DNA from: Novosphingopyxis baekryungensis DSM 16222
Lineage (GTDB): Bacteria > Pseudomonadota > Alphaproteobacteria > Sphingomonadales > Sphingomonadaceae
Assembly (NCBI RefSeq): GCF_000420305.1
Contig: NZ_ATUR01000002.1
Location: 434,001-498,000 of the forward strand
Direction of reading: 5' to 3'
Length of the DNA stretch: 64,000 nucleotides
Of this stretch, positions 17,223 through 26,279 are shown one piece after another (positions within the stretch are counted from its first letter, which is position 1; each line of letters starts with the position of its first letter). The notes under the pieces were generated by a model, which did no database searches, was not told the DNA's origin, and saw nothing but the letters and a program-made list of their open reading frames with translations. The translations under genes and the position numbers were made by a program.

Positions 17223-17362
17223 TCGACGCCGGTTTTTTTCGAAAAAAAATTATAAATCACTGAAAATAAAGGTGGAATATTGGGTCTGATGTCCAAAGGC
17301 ATTCGCCCGCCACGCGATCAATGCCGGTTGTCGCCGCCCCGGCCAGTTCCTAATATGGCTGG
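17223..17362. other. AT-rich gap upstream of cysK
   Basis: This 140-base gap has A and T runs (around 17231-17258) and a minus-strand TTATAAT near 17250. It contains the cysK promoter region, but I see no clear -35/-10 pair for cysK. It is much more AT-rich than the neighbouring genes. Confidence 0.35.
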
Positions 17363-18367
17363 ATGACCAACACTCCACCCTCGCTTGCGCTTATCGGCAA
17401 CACTCCTCTTGTGAAACTGGAGGGTCCAAGCCGTGAGGCGGGTTGCGACATTTTCGGCAAATGCGAATTCACCAATCCCGGCGCATCGGTCAAGGATCGC
17501 GCGGCGCTCTATATCGTGCGCGATGCCGAGGAGCGCGGCGTGCTCAAGCCCGGCGGCACCATTGTCGAAGGCACGGCGGGCAACACCGGTATAGGCCTGG
17601 CGCTGGTCGCCAATGCGCTTGGCTATCGCACGGTGATCGTGATGCCGGAAACGCAGAGCAAGGAGAAGATGGACACCTTGCTCGCGCTGGGTGCAGAATT
17701 GATCACCGTGCCGGCTGCGCCCTTTTCCAATCCCGCCCACTTCGTCCACACCTCCCGCCGGATCGCCGAGGAAACCGAAAATGCGGTGTGGGCGAACCAG
17801 TTCGATAATATCGCCAATCGCCGCGCGCATATCGAAACCACAGCGGAGGAAATCTGGACGCAGATGGATGGCCGTGTGGACGGTTTCACCTGCGCGGCGG
17901 GCACCGGTGGCACCATCGCCGGCGTCGGCATGGGGCTGAAGGAAAAGAGCGAGGATGTGGTTATCGCGCTCACCGATCCGCATGGCGCGGCGCTATATGA
18001 GTATTTTGCGCATGGCGAATTGCGCTCGGAAGGCAATTCCATTGCGGAAGGAATCGGGCAGGGGCGGATCACGGCCAATCTGGAAGGCGCGCCCATCGAC
18101 ACGCAGTTTCGCATTTCCGATGAGGAAGGCCTGGAGTGGGTCCGCCGGCTGCTGGCGGAAGAAGGCCTCTGCCTTGGCTTGTCCGCCGGCATCAATGTCG
18201 CGGGCGCGGTGGCGCTGGGCAAGCAGCTTGGCCCCGGCAAGCGCATTGCGACCATCCTGTGCGACACCGGATTTCGCTATCTTTCCACCTTGTATAATCC
18301 GGACTGGATGCGCGCCAAAAATCTGCCGCCGATGCCTTGGCAGGACCGGAAGGGTGACAGCGCATGA
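17363..18367 (+). CDS. cysK: Cysteine synthase A
   Basis: PLP-dependent O-acetylserine sulfhydrylase making L-cysteine. The 334-residue protein has the PLP lysine K44 in TNPGASVKDRAA, the asparagine loop EGTAGNTGIG (E-G in place of the more common E-P-T-S), and the PLP-phosphate loop AGTGGTIAGV. No regulatory CBS domain follows. It overlaps the next gene by four bases. Confidence 0.93.
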   Translation: MTNTPPSLALIGNTPLVKLEGPSREAGCDIFGKCEFTNPGASVKDRAALYIVRDAEERGVLKPGGTIVEGTAGNTGIGLALVANALGYRTVIVMPETQSKEKMDTLLALGAELITVPAAPFSNPAHFVHTSRRIAEETENAVWANQFDNIANRRAHIETTAEEIWTQMDGRVDGFTCAAGTGGTIAGVGMGLKEKSEDVVIALTDPHGAALYEYFAHGELRSEGNSIAEGIGQGRITANLEGAPIDTQFRISDEEGLEWVRRLLAEEGLCLGLSAGINVAGAVALGKQLGPGKRIATILCDTGFRYLSTLYNPDWMRAKNLPPMPWQDRKGDSA

Positions 18368-18618
18368 CCTTGCGCCGCGAAAATATGCAGCGACTGCAGA
18401 TCGGCGGTTTTGGCCTGATCGCGGTGATGCTGCTCGTCGGGCTGGCCAGCATCGCCAATGACCGGGCCAGCAACGAAGTGCCGGTAACGCAGGAAATTGC
18501 CGACCCCGGCATCGTTGCGTCGCAGGAAGAGGGGGCAGCCGAAACGGCCAAGGAGCCGCTTGCAGAACTTGGGGCGGTGCCAGCGCCTGAAGAGACGCCG
18601 ATCGCAAAGACGCAATAA
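18364..18618 (+). CDS. Small single-helix membrane protein, unknown
   Basis: The 84-residue product has one transmembrane helix (GGFGLIAVMLLVGLASIA, about residues 14-31) and an acidic Pro/Glu/Ala-rich tail. I do not recognise a family. ATG 18364 overlaps the cysK stop (ATGA), and the next gene starts 4 bases after its stop, so all three are probably made together. Confidence 0.6.
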   Translation: MTLRRENMQRLQIGGFGLIAVMLLVGLASIANDRASNEVPVTQEIADPGIVASQEEGAAETAKEPLAELGAVPAPEETPIAKTQ

Positions 18619-18622
18619 CAGC

Positions 18623-19396
18623 ATGATGCTCTCCGGCTTTGCCCGCTCGCTTGCCATGGCGACGCTGCTGTGGTGGCCATTAAGCGGATGCAGCAGCGAT
18701 GGGGCGGCGGAGAAACCGGCGCTTCTGCTGATGACCAGCCTGCCGCTGCAATATGGCGAAGCCAGCCTGGAAGAGCGGCTGGACGGGCAGGGCGGCGCGC
18801 CCTTGCCGGCCTTTGAGCGCCTGGCGGATCGGTACAATATCCGTTCGCTCGATACGCTCAATGAGCTGGACGACGCAAAGCGCGGCGTCCTGTTGCTTGC
18901 GCAGCCGCGCGCCTTGTCTCCGCCGGAACTGGTCGCGCTGGACGAATGGCTGCGGGCAGGCGGAAAGGCGTTGATCCTGGCCGATCCGGCGCTGACCTGG
19001 CCAAGCGACTATCCGCTGGGCGATGCGCGCCGCCCGCTGTTCACTTCCCTGCTTTCCCCGCTGTTCACCCATTGGGGCATCGAGCTTGTCCTGCCGATGG
19101 ATGAGGCAAGGGAAACCGTGGAACGGACCGTCGATGGGCTGACCCTGGAGACGTCCACGCCGGGCGCATTCCTGTCCTTGCCGGATGGCGGCACGCCGGC
19201 CGCCGATTGCGATGTCGGGCCGCAGCCGTCTTTCATGGCGATCTGCACGGTCGGCCAGGGACAGGCGATGCTTCTTGCGGATGCGGACCTGTTGCAGGCA
19301 CGGTGGTGGCAAGGCGGCGCGCCGTTGAACCTGACCGGGGATCGCCGCGAGAATATGATGCTCATCGAACGGCTCATCGATCGCCTGTCGGCGTAA
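18623..19396 (+). CDS. Putative lipoprotein with GldG/DUF4350-like domain
   Basis: The product is about 257 residues. ATG 18623 (or 18626) is followed by a signal peptide and lipobox LSGC with Cys23. The body (DDAKRGVLLLAQPRALSPPELVALDEWLRAGGKALILADP in parts) resembles the GATase-like domain found in GldG-type ABC accessory proteins and DUF4350. The assignment is by pattern only. No ABC transporter gene is nearby. Earlier in-frame starts fall inside the upstream gene and read as low-complexity Arg-rich sequence. Confidence 0.6.
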   Translation: MMLSGFARSLAMATLLWWPLSGCSSDGAAEKPALLLMTSLPLQYGEASLEERLDGQGGAPLPAFERLADRYNIRSLDTLNELDDAKRGVLLLAQPRALSPPELVALDEWLRAGGKALILADPALTWPSDYPLGDARRPLFTSLLSPLFTHWGIELVLPMDEARETVERTVDGLTLETSTPGAFLSLPDGGTPAADCDVGPQPSFMAICTVGQGQAMLLADADLLQARWWQGGAPLNLTGDRRENMMLIERLIDRLSA

Positions 19397-19516
19397 AACG
19401 CGTCCGCTGGCGGTGGCGCGCATCGCCCGCGATTCTGCGTCATCCGATGGCAGGCCTGGCCCGGCAAACGCCATCACCAAGAACAAAGAAAGAACTTAAG
19501 ATGTATCAGCTATTTA

Positions 19517-19546
19517 GAGGCTTTGGCTAAGGCAGCGGAAAGCCTC
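19517..19546 (+). repeat. 8-base-pair hairpin overlapping a 9-codon frame
   Basis: GAGGCTTT at 19517-19524 pairs perfectly with AAAGCCTC at 19539-19546 around a 14-base loop. The loop contains the stop codon of a tiny frame starting at ATG 19501 (MYQLFRGFG). No T run follows. It could be a leader structure or chance. Confidence 0.4.
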
Positions 19547-19562
19547 GAATTTCTGGTTGAGC

Positions 19563-19618
19563 CCCACGCTTTTCCTAAAAATCCCTTGTTGACCCATGAA
19601 ATCCCATGCTAAGCCCAT
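19563..19618 (+). promoter_or_regulatory. Putative MraZ operator repeats
   Basis: CCCAC at 19563, CCCTT at 19583 and CCCAT at 19593, 19603 and 19614 are spaced by 10 or 11 bases, one turn of the helix. On the opposite strand three of these are ATGGG. MraZ is known to bind repeated TGGG-type boxes spaced by about ten bases in front of its own gene, so autoregulation is likely. Confidence 0.6.
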
Positions 19619-19723
19619 GGTCAATCGGGGTGTCAGCTTTGCCATCGCAAAGACCGACGCTGGAGCCGTGCGGTTCCGGCGCGGGACGCGTTTGCCCTGA
19701 GAGGGAAGGGGTTCGAAAAGTCG

Positions 19724-20215
19724 GTGGATGGGGGCTTCGTATATGGCGGTTCTGGCCTGTCGACGATCGACGGGAAGGGCCGCTGCACGATTCCGTCCGA
19801 TCTGCGATCGACGGTCGAGGCGTCCAGCAACGGCAATGTTGTGTGCCTTGCGCGCCACCCTGATCTGCCCTGCCTGATGGGCTTTGGCACTACCGAGCGA
19901 GACGCCCTGGTCACCGATTTGAAGAAGCAGTGGGAATATGCCCAGCAACGTGGAGAGAATTTCGATCGTCAGGCGGCCGGTGGGCCGCTTGCGTCGTCGC
20001 TCACCGTCATCGGGTTCGAAGCCAGTGGCCGGTTCGTGGTCCCGCCGATGCTGCGGTTCTTCGGCAAGCTGGAAGAGCAGGCCTTTTTCCACGGCAACAT
20101 CACCAATTTTTACATCTGGAACCCGTCCATCCTGCTGGCGCAGGAAACGGGCTTTGAAATGCAGAAGGAAATCGCGGAATATTTTCTCGCCGAGGCCGAA
20201 AGGAAGCGCAAATGA
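19724..20215 (+). CDS. mraZ: MraZ, dcw cluster transcriptional regulator
   Basis: AbrB/SpoVT-fold DNA-binding regulator that opens most dcw clusters. The 163-residue protein shows [19 protein letters not shown] at the N-terminus and the second copy [17 protein letters not shown] near residues 96-112. The start is GTG 19724, which gives the fold without extra sequence; no in-frame ATG fits. It overlaps rsmH by four bases. Confidence 0.92.
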   Translation: MDGGFVYGGSGLSTIDGKGRCTIPSDLRSTVEASSNGNVVCLARHPDLPCLMGFGTTERDALVTDLKKQWEYAQQRGENFDRQAAGGPLASSLTVIGFEASGRFVVPPMLRFFGKLEEQAFFHGNITNFYIWNPSILLAQETGFEMQKEIAEYFLAEAERKRK

Positions 20216-21162
20216 GCGTTGACCAGCCTCCGCATATTCCCGTCCTTCTCGAAGAGGTCGTCCACGCCGCCGCCATCACCCCTGGTGCGCATATCGTGGA
20301 CGGCACTTTCGGCGCCGGCGGCTATTCATCCGCCTTCCTGGCCCAGGGGGCGAACGTCTATGCGTTCGATCGCGACCCCTCGGCAATCGCGCAGGGCGCC
20401 GGACTCGCGGGCGGGAGCAAGGGGCGTCTACGCCTCTTCCCCGCCCGCTTCTCAGACATGGCATCGGTGCTGGAAGCCGACGGCATAGCGGCGGTCGACG
20501 CCGTTGTGCTCGATATCGGCGTCAGCTCGATGCAGCTCGATGAAGCCGCGCGCGGTTTCTCCTTCCGCAGTGACGGGCCGCTGGACATGCGCATGGGCCA
20601 GGACGGCCCCAGCGCCGCCGACTTTCTGAACGAGGCCGATGAGGAAGAGATCGCCAACGTCATCTATCTCTATGGGGAAGAGCGCAAATCGCGCCGCATC
20701 GCGCGCGCCATCGTCGCGGCCCGTCCGCTGACCCGCACTGGGGAGCTGGCACAGGTCGTGCGCAAGGCGCTGGGCCATCGTGACGGGGCACCCAAGGATC
20801 CGGCCACGCGCACCTTTCAGGCGATCCGCATCCATATCAATGCCGAGCTGGACGAACTGCGCGATGGGCTGGCCGCGGCCGAGCGCCTGCTGCGTCCCGG
20901 CGGCCGGCTGGTGGTGGTCAGCTTCCACAGTCTGGAAGACCGCATCGTGAAGCAGTTCCTGCGCACCCGCAGCGGGCAGGGCGCATCGGGATCGCGCCAT
21001 TTGCCGATGCAGGAAGATGTCACGCGGCCGAGTTTCGCCAAGCCGTCCAAGGCCATTCGCGCAGGCGAGGTCGAGCTGGCGCGCAACCCGCGCGCGCGCT
21101 CCGCCGTGCTGCGCTGGGCCGAGCGCACGGATGCTGCGCCATGGCAGGAGCAGGCGGCATGA
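20212..21162 (+). CDS. rsmH: 16S rRNA (cytosine-1402-N4)-methyltransferase RsmH
   Basis: SAM-dependent methylation of C1402 in 16S rRNA (MraW). The 316-residue protein has the opening [10 protein letters not shown], motif I as [21 protein letters not shown], and the C-terminal [15 protein letters not shown]. The length is typical. It has ATGA overlaps with both mraZ and ftsL. Confidence 0.97.
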   Translation: MSVDQPPHIPVLLEEVVHAAAITPGAHIVDGTFGAGGYSSAFLAQGANVYAFDRDPSAIAQGAGLAGGSKGRLRLFPARFSDMASVLEADGIAAVDAVVLDIGVSSMQLDEAARGFSFRSDGPLDMRMGQDGPSAADFLNEADEEEIANVIYLYGEERKSRRIARAIVAARPLTRTGELAQVVRKALGHRDGAPKDPATRTFQAIRIHINAELDELRDGLAAAERLLRPGGRLVVVSFHSLEDRIVKQFLRTRSGQGASGSRHLPMQEDVTRPSFAKPSKAIRAGEVELARNPRARSAVLRWAERTDAAPWQEQAA

Positions 21163-21779
21163 GCATGGGCTTCAAACGACTGCAGGGACTGGGCTGGGTC
21201 GCGCTGGTGTTCCTGGTCGCGATCTCGCTCTATCCGCTGTCGCTCAATGTCGGCGCGATGCACGCCCGGTTGGTCAAGGTCGACCGGCAGATCGTGCAGA
21301 CGCGCAAGGAAATCAGCTATCTGCAAGCCGAAATCCGTGCCCGCGCCAGTCTCGATCAGCTCGAGAAATGGAACGATCTGCTGTATGGATATGACGCACC
21401 GCAAGCCGCGCAATATCTGAGCGGTGAGCGTGCGCTGGCCGATCTGCACGGGGGCGAGCTTGGTCCGCAGACGCCGGTTCTGGTCTCGGCAGCCTATGGA
21501 TTGAACGCGATGCCGATCGGGACGATCGGCAATGGCGGGCGCGTCGCCGGCGCCGCGGATACCGGCCCGGCGGCTGCCCGTCCGGAAGCTGCCGCCACGG
21601 CAACGCCCGCCAAAGCCAAAGCGGAGACCAGGACAGCAAGCGCCGCGCCGTCGCCGGAGCCGATTGCGCCCGTCGCCGTGCGCGAACAGCGCGTGGCGCA
21701 GCTGGAATCCAGCCTCCTCGGCGCGTCCACCCTGCGCGATATCCAGGCGCGCGCCAATGCCGAGCGCGCCAAGCAATGA
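21159..21779 (+). CDS. ftsL: FtsL-like cell division protein with long C-terminal extension
   Basis: The 206-residue bitopic protein sits in the ftsL position, between rsmH and ftsI. One transmembrane helix ([18 protein letters not shown], about residues 10-27) is followed by a coiled-coil segment ([20 protein letters not shown], about 33-55). This matches FtsL, which links FtsB and FtsI. Unlike usual FtsL of about 100 residues, it has an Ala/Pro-rich linker and a short conserved-looking end ([22 protein letters not shown]). ATG 21159 overlaps the rsmH stop. Confidence 0.8.
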   Translation: MSMGFKRLQGLGWVALVFLVAISLYPLSLNVGAMHARLVKVDRQIVQTRKEISYLQAEIRARASLDQLEKWNDLLYGYDAPQAAQYLSGERALADLHGGELGPQTPVLVSAAYGLNAMPIGTIGNGGRVAGAADTGPAAARPEAAATATPAKAKAETRTASAAPSPEPIAPVAVREQRVAQLESSLLGASTLRDIQARANAERAKQ

Positions 21780-23470
21780 ACACCATCGCCGCCATGCCCG
21801 GCCGCAGGCCGATCACCGCCTATAGCGGCAGCGTGGGCACGGCCACCTATCAGCGCCTGATGATCCTGGCGCTGATCTTCGTGGCGGCGGTCCTGCTGAT
21901 CATCCTGCGCCTCACCAGTTTTGCGCTGTTCGAGGAGCAGAAGAGCTTTCGCAGCCTGTCGACCACCTATGTGCCCGAACGCGGCGACATCGTGGACCGG
22001 CGCGGCGTGCCGCTCGCGCGCACCATTGCCGCCTATGCCATATGGATGAAGCCGGACGATATTCGCGGCGACAGAAAGCAGTTGGCCGCCGATCTGGAGC
22101 GAATTTTCCCCGATGAACCGGCGGGTGTCTTTTACGCCAAGCTTACCGCCGGAAAGCCGACCTATCTGCGCCGCCGCGCCTTGCCACGCGAGGTGAGCGA
22201 AGTGCATGCGCTGGGAGAAATCGGCATCGAATTCCCGCGCGAGCCGGAACGGCTTTATCCGGAATATGATCTGGCTGCGCATGTCATCGGCTTTACCGAT
22301 ATGGGCGGCACCGGCCGCATGGGCATGGAGCGCGTGCTGGAATCGCGCCTGACCGATCCGGCCAAGCGTGCGCAGCCCGTTGCGCTGTCGATCGACAGCC
22401 GCGTGCAGGGCGCGCTGCGCAATGAACTGTCCAAGGCCATGGCGTCCACCCACGCCATCGGCGCGGCGGGCGTGGTGCTGGACGCCAATACGGGCGAGAT
22501 CGTTGCGCTCAGCTCTCTGCCCAGCTTCAACCCCAACAAGCTGGATGCCGAAGGCGTGCGCAATCAGGCCAATGGCGTGACGCAGAGCGTGTACGAGCTG
22601 GGTTCCACCTTCAAGCCGATCACCGTGGCCGCCGCGCTAGATGCAGGAACGGTGCGCGATTTGTCGCGCCGGTACGATGCCACCGCGCCGCTGAAGATCG
22701 CGGGCTTCCGCATCCATGACGATCATCCCATGGGCCGCTGGATCAATGTGCCCGAGGCACTGGTCAACAGCTCCAATATCGTCACCGCTCGCATCGCCGA
22801 CGATCTGGGGCAGGAGCGGATGGAAAAGATGCTGCGCACGCTGCGCTTCGATCAGCGTCCCGAAATCGAGATTGCCGAAAAAGGACTGCCGATCTGGCCG
22901 CGCGACTGGGGCCGGCTGACCACCATGACCGTTGGCTATGGCCATGGCATCGCCGTGACGCCCTTGCATCTGGCGACCGCATATGCGGCGCTCGTCAATG
23001 GTGGCATCTATCGGCCCAGCACGCTGCTCAAGGTGCAGCCGGATCAGGCCCCCGCCGGCCGCCGCGTATTCAGCGCAGCCACCAGCGCACGCATGCGCCA
23101 GCTGCTGCGCATGATCGTGCTGGACGGCACCGGGCGGAATGCCGATGCCGAGGGTTACCGGATCGGCGGCAAGACCGGATCGGCGGAAAAGCCTTCGGCG
23201 GGCGGATATTCCAAAAGTTCGCTCGTCTCCACCTTCGCCGCCGCCTTCCCGATGGACAATCCGAAATATGTCGTCGTGGTCACGCTGGACGAACCGCAGG
23301 GCACAGCGGCCACGTCGTTTCAGCGTACCGCCGGCTGGGTCGCCGCGCCGATCGTGAAGCGCCTGGTGCCGCGCATCGGGCCGATGCTCGGTGTGCTGCC
23401 GGATACGCGCCGCGATGTCGATGTGAGCGAGCTCATGCCGCTGCTGTGGCGTTCTGGCGGAGGTCATTGA
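21776..23470 (+). CDS. ftsI: Peptidoglycan transpeptidase FtsI (PBP3)
   Basis: Septal class B penicillin-binding protein; 564 residues. One N-terminal helix (about residues 30-50) leads to the PERGDIVDRRG dimerisation motif. The active-site tetrad S277-TF-K280 in YELGSTFKP, the SSN motif at 332-334 and KTG at 466-468 are all intact. It starts with an ATGA overlap with ftsL and shares one base with murE. Confidence 0.97.
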   Translation: MNTIAAMPGRRPITAYSGSVGTATYQRLMILALIFVAAVLLIILRLTSFALFEEQKSFRSLSTTYVPERGDIVDRRGVPLARTIAAYAIWMKPDDIRGDRKQLAADLERIFPDEPAGVFYAKLTAGKPTYLRRRALPREVSEVHALGEIGIEFPREPERLYPEYDLAAHVIGFTDMGGTGRMGMERVLESRLTDPAKRAQPVALSIDSRVQGALRNELSKAMASTHAIGAAGVVLDANTGEIVALSSLPSFNPNKLDAEGVRNQANGVTQSVYELGSTFKPITVAAALDAGTVRDLSRRYDATAPLKIAGFRIHDDHPMGRWINVPEALVNSSNIVTARIADDLGQERMEKMLRTLRFDQRPEIEIAEKGLPIWPRDWGRLTTMTVGYGHGIAVTPLHLATAYAALVNGGIYRPSTLLKVQPDQAPAGRRVFSAATSARMRQLLRMIVLDGTGRNADAEGYRIGGKTGSAEKPSAGGYSKSSLVSTFAAAFPMDNPKYVVVVTLDEPQGTAATSFQRTAGWVAAPIVKRLVPRIGPMLGVLPDTRRDVDVSELMPLLWRSGGGH

Positions 23471-24897
23471 TGCGGCTGGGCGATGTCCTGCCCGATCTGG
23501 CCGAGGAAGCGGCCCGGCAGCCGATCACGGGCTTTGCCATCGACCATCGCAAGGTGGCCCCGGGCAATGTCTTCGGCGCCTTTCAGGGCGCGACGTTCAA
23601 CGCCGAGGATGTCATTCCCCAGGCCGTGGCGGCGGGGGCCATCGCCATTGTCGCGCGGCCTTCGGTCACCGTCGACGGCGCGCCACTGATTGCGGACGCC
23701 GCCCCGCGCCGCCGCTTTGCCCGGATAGCGGCACAATATTACCGGCCTTTCCCCGGCAACACGGTGGCGGTGACGGGCACCAATGGCAAAACCTCCACGG
23801 TGGAACTGACGCGGCAATTATGGCGCATGGCCGGGCATAGCGCAGCCTCCATCGGTACGCTGGGCATTACGACCGGATCGGAGAACAGCCGCACCGGCCT
23901 GACCACGCCCGATATCGTGACCTTTCTGTCCAATATGGCGGGGCTGGCGCGCGAGGGCGTGAGCCATGCCGCGTTCGAGGCCTCCAGCCATGGGCTGGAC
24001 CAGTATCGCAGTGAAGGCCTGCCAATCCGCGCCGCCGCCTTCACCAATCTCAGCCGCGATCATCTTGACTATCACGGCACGATGGATGCCTATTTCGATA
24101 CCAAGATGCGGCTGTTCGACGAGGTGTTGGACGAAAACGGCACCGCCGTCATCTGGGCGGACGATGCGTGGTCGGACAAGGTGTTCGATCGCGTGGCGCA
24201 CCGCTCGCTGCGCCGCATCACCGTCGGTCGGCGCGGCGAAGGGCTAAGGCTGATCAGCCAGACGCCGACCCAGCTCGGCCAGATGCTGGAAGTGGAGGTG
24301 CAGGGCCGCCAAAGCCGCATCAATCTTCCGTTGATCGGGGCTTATCAGGCCAATAATGCGCTCACCGCTGCTGCGCTGGTGATCGCCACGGGCGGGCGAT
24401 GGCCGGATGTGGCCGGGCATATGGCGCGGCTTCAGCCGGTGCGCGGGCGGCTCGAACGCGCGGTCATCAGCCGCTCCGGTGCGCCGGTCTATGTCGATTA
24501 TGCGCACACGCCCGATGGTCTGAAAGCCGCCTGCGATGCGCTGCGCGATCATGCGCGCGGCCGTCTCATCACGCTGTTCGGCGCAGGCGGGGATCGCGAT
24601 ACGGGCAAGCGCGCGGCCATGGGCACGGTCGCCACCGATCTGTCCGATGTGGTGATCGTGACCGACGACAATCCGCGCAGCGAAGATCCCGCGGCGATCC
24701 GGCGCGCGGTGCTGGAAGGCGCGCCGGGCGCCACCGAAATAGCGGACCGGGCCGAAGCGATTGCCGCCGCCATTGCCATGGCCAGGCCGGACGATATCGT
24801 GCTGCTGGCAGGCAAGGGGCATGAGCAGGGACAGATTGTGGGCGATCAGACATTGCCGTTCGACGATGTGGATGTAGCGCGAAAGGCGGCGGCCTGA
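23470..24897 (+). CDS. murE: UDP-MurNAc-tripeptide synthetase MurE
   Basis: Adds the third amino acid to UDP-MurNAc-L-Ala-D-Glu. The product is about 475 residues. The ATP-binding loop VTGTNGKTST is near residues 103-112. The DNPR motif (VTDDNPRSEDP) in the C-terminal domain marks specificity for meso-diaminopimelate. ATG 23470 overlaps the ftsI stop by one base; an upstream frame start inside ftsI is rejected. Confidence 0.96.
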   Translation: MRLGDVLPDLAEEAARQPITGFAIDHRKVAPGNVFGAFQGATFNAEDVIPQAVAAGAIAIVARPSVTVDGAPLIADAAPRRRFARIAAQYYRPFPGNTVAVTGTNGKTSTVELTRQLWRMAGHSAASIGTLGITTGSENSRTGLTTPDIVTFLSNMAGLAREGVSHAAFEASSHGLDQYRSEGLPIRAAAFTNLSRDHLDYHGTMDAYFDTKMRLFDEVLDENGTAVIWADDAWSDKVFDRVAHRSLRRITVGRRGEGLRLISQTPTQLGQMLEVEVQGRQSRINLPLIGAYQANNALTAAALVIATGGRWPDVAGHMARLQPVRGRLERAVISRSGAPVYVDYAHTPDGLKAACDALRDHARGRLITLFGAGGDRDTGKRAAMGTVATDLSDVVIVTDDNPRSEDPAAIRRAVLEGAPGATEIADRAEAIAAAIAMARPDDIVLLAGKGHEQGQIVGDQTLPFDDVDVARKAAA

Positions 24898-26279
24898 TGG
24901 CACTATGGACAGGGCAGGACATTGCCGCAGCGACCGGCGGCACATTGCACGGATCGTTCGACGCTGACGGCGTTGCGTTCGATTCGCGCGAAGTTGGGCC
25001 CGGCGATCTGTTCGTCGCCCTGTCCGGCGAAACCACCGATGGGCATCGCTTTATCGATGGCGCGGTAGCGCAGGGCGCGGCCGGCATATTGACCGAACGC
25101 CCGGTCGACCATCCCCATGTGCAGGTGCCGGATACCGCCGAGGCGCTGCGCGCGCTGGCGCGGGCATCGCGTGCGCGCAGCAGCGCCAGAATTATCGGCG
25201 TGACCGGATCGGCCGGCAAGACCGGCACCAAGGAAATGCTGTTCGAGGCGCTGGACCGCTCTTCAATGGGCGGCGCGCATCGCTCGCTCAAAAGTTACAA
25301 CAACCATGTCGGCGTCCCGCTCAGCCTTGCCAGGATGCCGCGCGAGACCAAGTTCGGCATATTCGAAATGGGCATGAACCATGCCGGCGAACTGGCCGAT
25401 CTGACGCAGCTGGTGCGGCCCGATGTCGCCATCGTCACCACCATCGCGCCCGCCCATGTCGAATTCTTCCCCGATGAAGCGGCCATCGCCCGCGCCAAGG
25501 CGGAAATTTTCGAAGGACTGGTGGATGGCGGCACCGCCGTTATTCCGCGCGACAGCCCGCATTATGATCTGCTGCGCGATGCGGCGTCGAAGAGTGGGGC
25601 GCGGATCGTCAGCTTCGGATTTCACGAAGACGCGGATGTGCAGGCTGTGGAGATGATCGATCGGCCGCCGGGATCGCAAGTGACCGCCGAACTTGGCGAA
25701 ATCACCCTGAGTTACCGGATCGCGCAGCCGGGACGGCACATCGTGGCCAATTCGCTCGCTGTTCTGGCCGCGGTCGATGCGGTGGGCGGCGATCTGGCGG
25801 CGGCGGGTCTCGCGCTGGCGGAGCTGCCCGGTCTGCCGGGGCGCGGCCAGCGCCATGTGCTGCCGCATGCCGGCGGCGAGCTGCTGCTGATCGATGAAAG
25901 CTATAACGCCAATCCCGCCTCGATGCGTGCCGCGATCGCCGGGCTGGCCGATCTGCGCAGCCGGCGCACGATTGCCGTGCTCGGGGCCATGAAAGAGCTG
26001 GGCGAGAAATCGGCCGGCTATCATGCCGATATCGCGCCGCTTCTGGCGCAGGCGGATGTGGATGAGACCATATTTGTCGGCCCCGAATTTGAAAATCTGG
26101 TGGAAAAGCTGGCCGGTGGACTTGAGGGACCGGCGCGCTTCGCCCATTGCGGAACGGCTTCGGAAGCGATCACGCTTCTACGCGCACGGATCAAGGGCGG
26201 CGAAGCGGTGCTGGTGAAGGGCTCCAATTCCGTGGGACTGTCCAGGCTGGTGAGCGCTTTCGTCGACGGAGACAGCTGA
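24897..26279 (+). CDS. murF: UDP-MurNAc-tripeptide D-Ala-D-Ala ligase MurF
   Basis: Adds D-Ala-D-Ala to give the UDP-MurNAc-pentapeptide. The 460-residue protein has VAFDSREVGPGDLFVAL at the N-terminus, the P-loop GVTGSAGKTGTKE, and the family-typical ESYNANPASMRAAI stretch. It starts one base inside murE and is followed directly by mraY. Confidence 0.96.
   Translation: MALWTGQDIAAATGGTLHGSFDADGVAFDSREVGPGDLFVALSGETTDGHRFIDGAVAQGAAGILTERPVDHPHVQVPDTAEALRALARASRARSSARIIGVTGSAGKTGTKEMLFEALDRSSMGGAHRSLKSYNNHVGVPLSLARMPRETKFGIFEMGMNHAGELADLTQLVRPDVAIVTTIAPAHVEFFPDEAAIARAKAEIFEGLVDGGTAVIPRDSPHYDLLRDAASKSGARIVSFGFHEDADVQAVEMIDRPPGSQVTAELGEITLSYRIAQPGRHIVANSLAVLAAVDAVGGDLAAAGLALAELPGLPGRGQRHVLPHAGGELLLIDESYNANPASMRAAIAGLADLRSRRTIAVLGAMKELGEKSAGYHADIAPLLAQADVDETIFVGPEFENLVEKLAGGLEGPARFAHCGTASEAITLLRARIKGGEAVLVKGSNSVGLSRLVSAFVDGDS

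Larger units (their letters stand above)
19397..19723 (+). other. Leader and promoter region of the dcw cluster
   Basis: This 327-base gap has no long gene. It holds a 9-codon reading frame (19501-19530) with an overlapping hairpin and a phased set of CCC-type repeats upstream of mraZ. A TTGACC element lies at 19589-19594. I find no clear -10 partner and no RNase P RNA signature, which sits near here in some alphaproteobacteria. Confidence 0.5.

Noticed and set aside
19397-19723. RNase P RNA gene (rnpB) upstream of mraZ
   Set aside because: This is a known location in some alphaproteobacteria, but the gap is too short and lacks the conserved GAGGAAAGTCC-type core.
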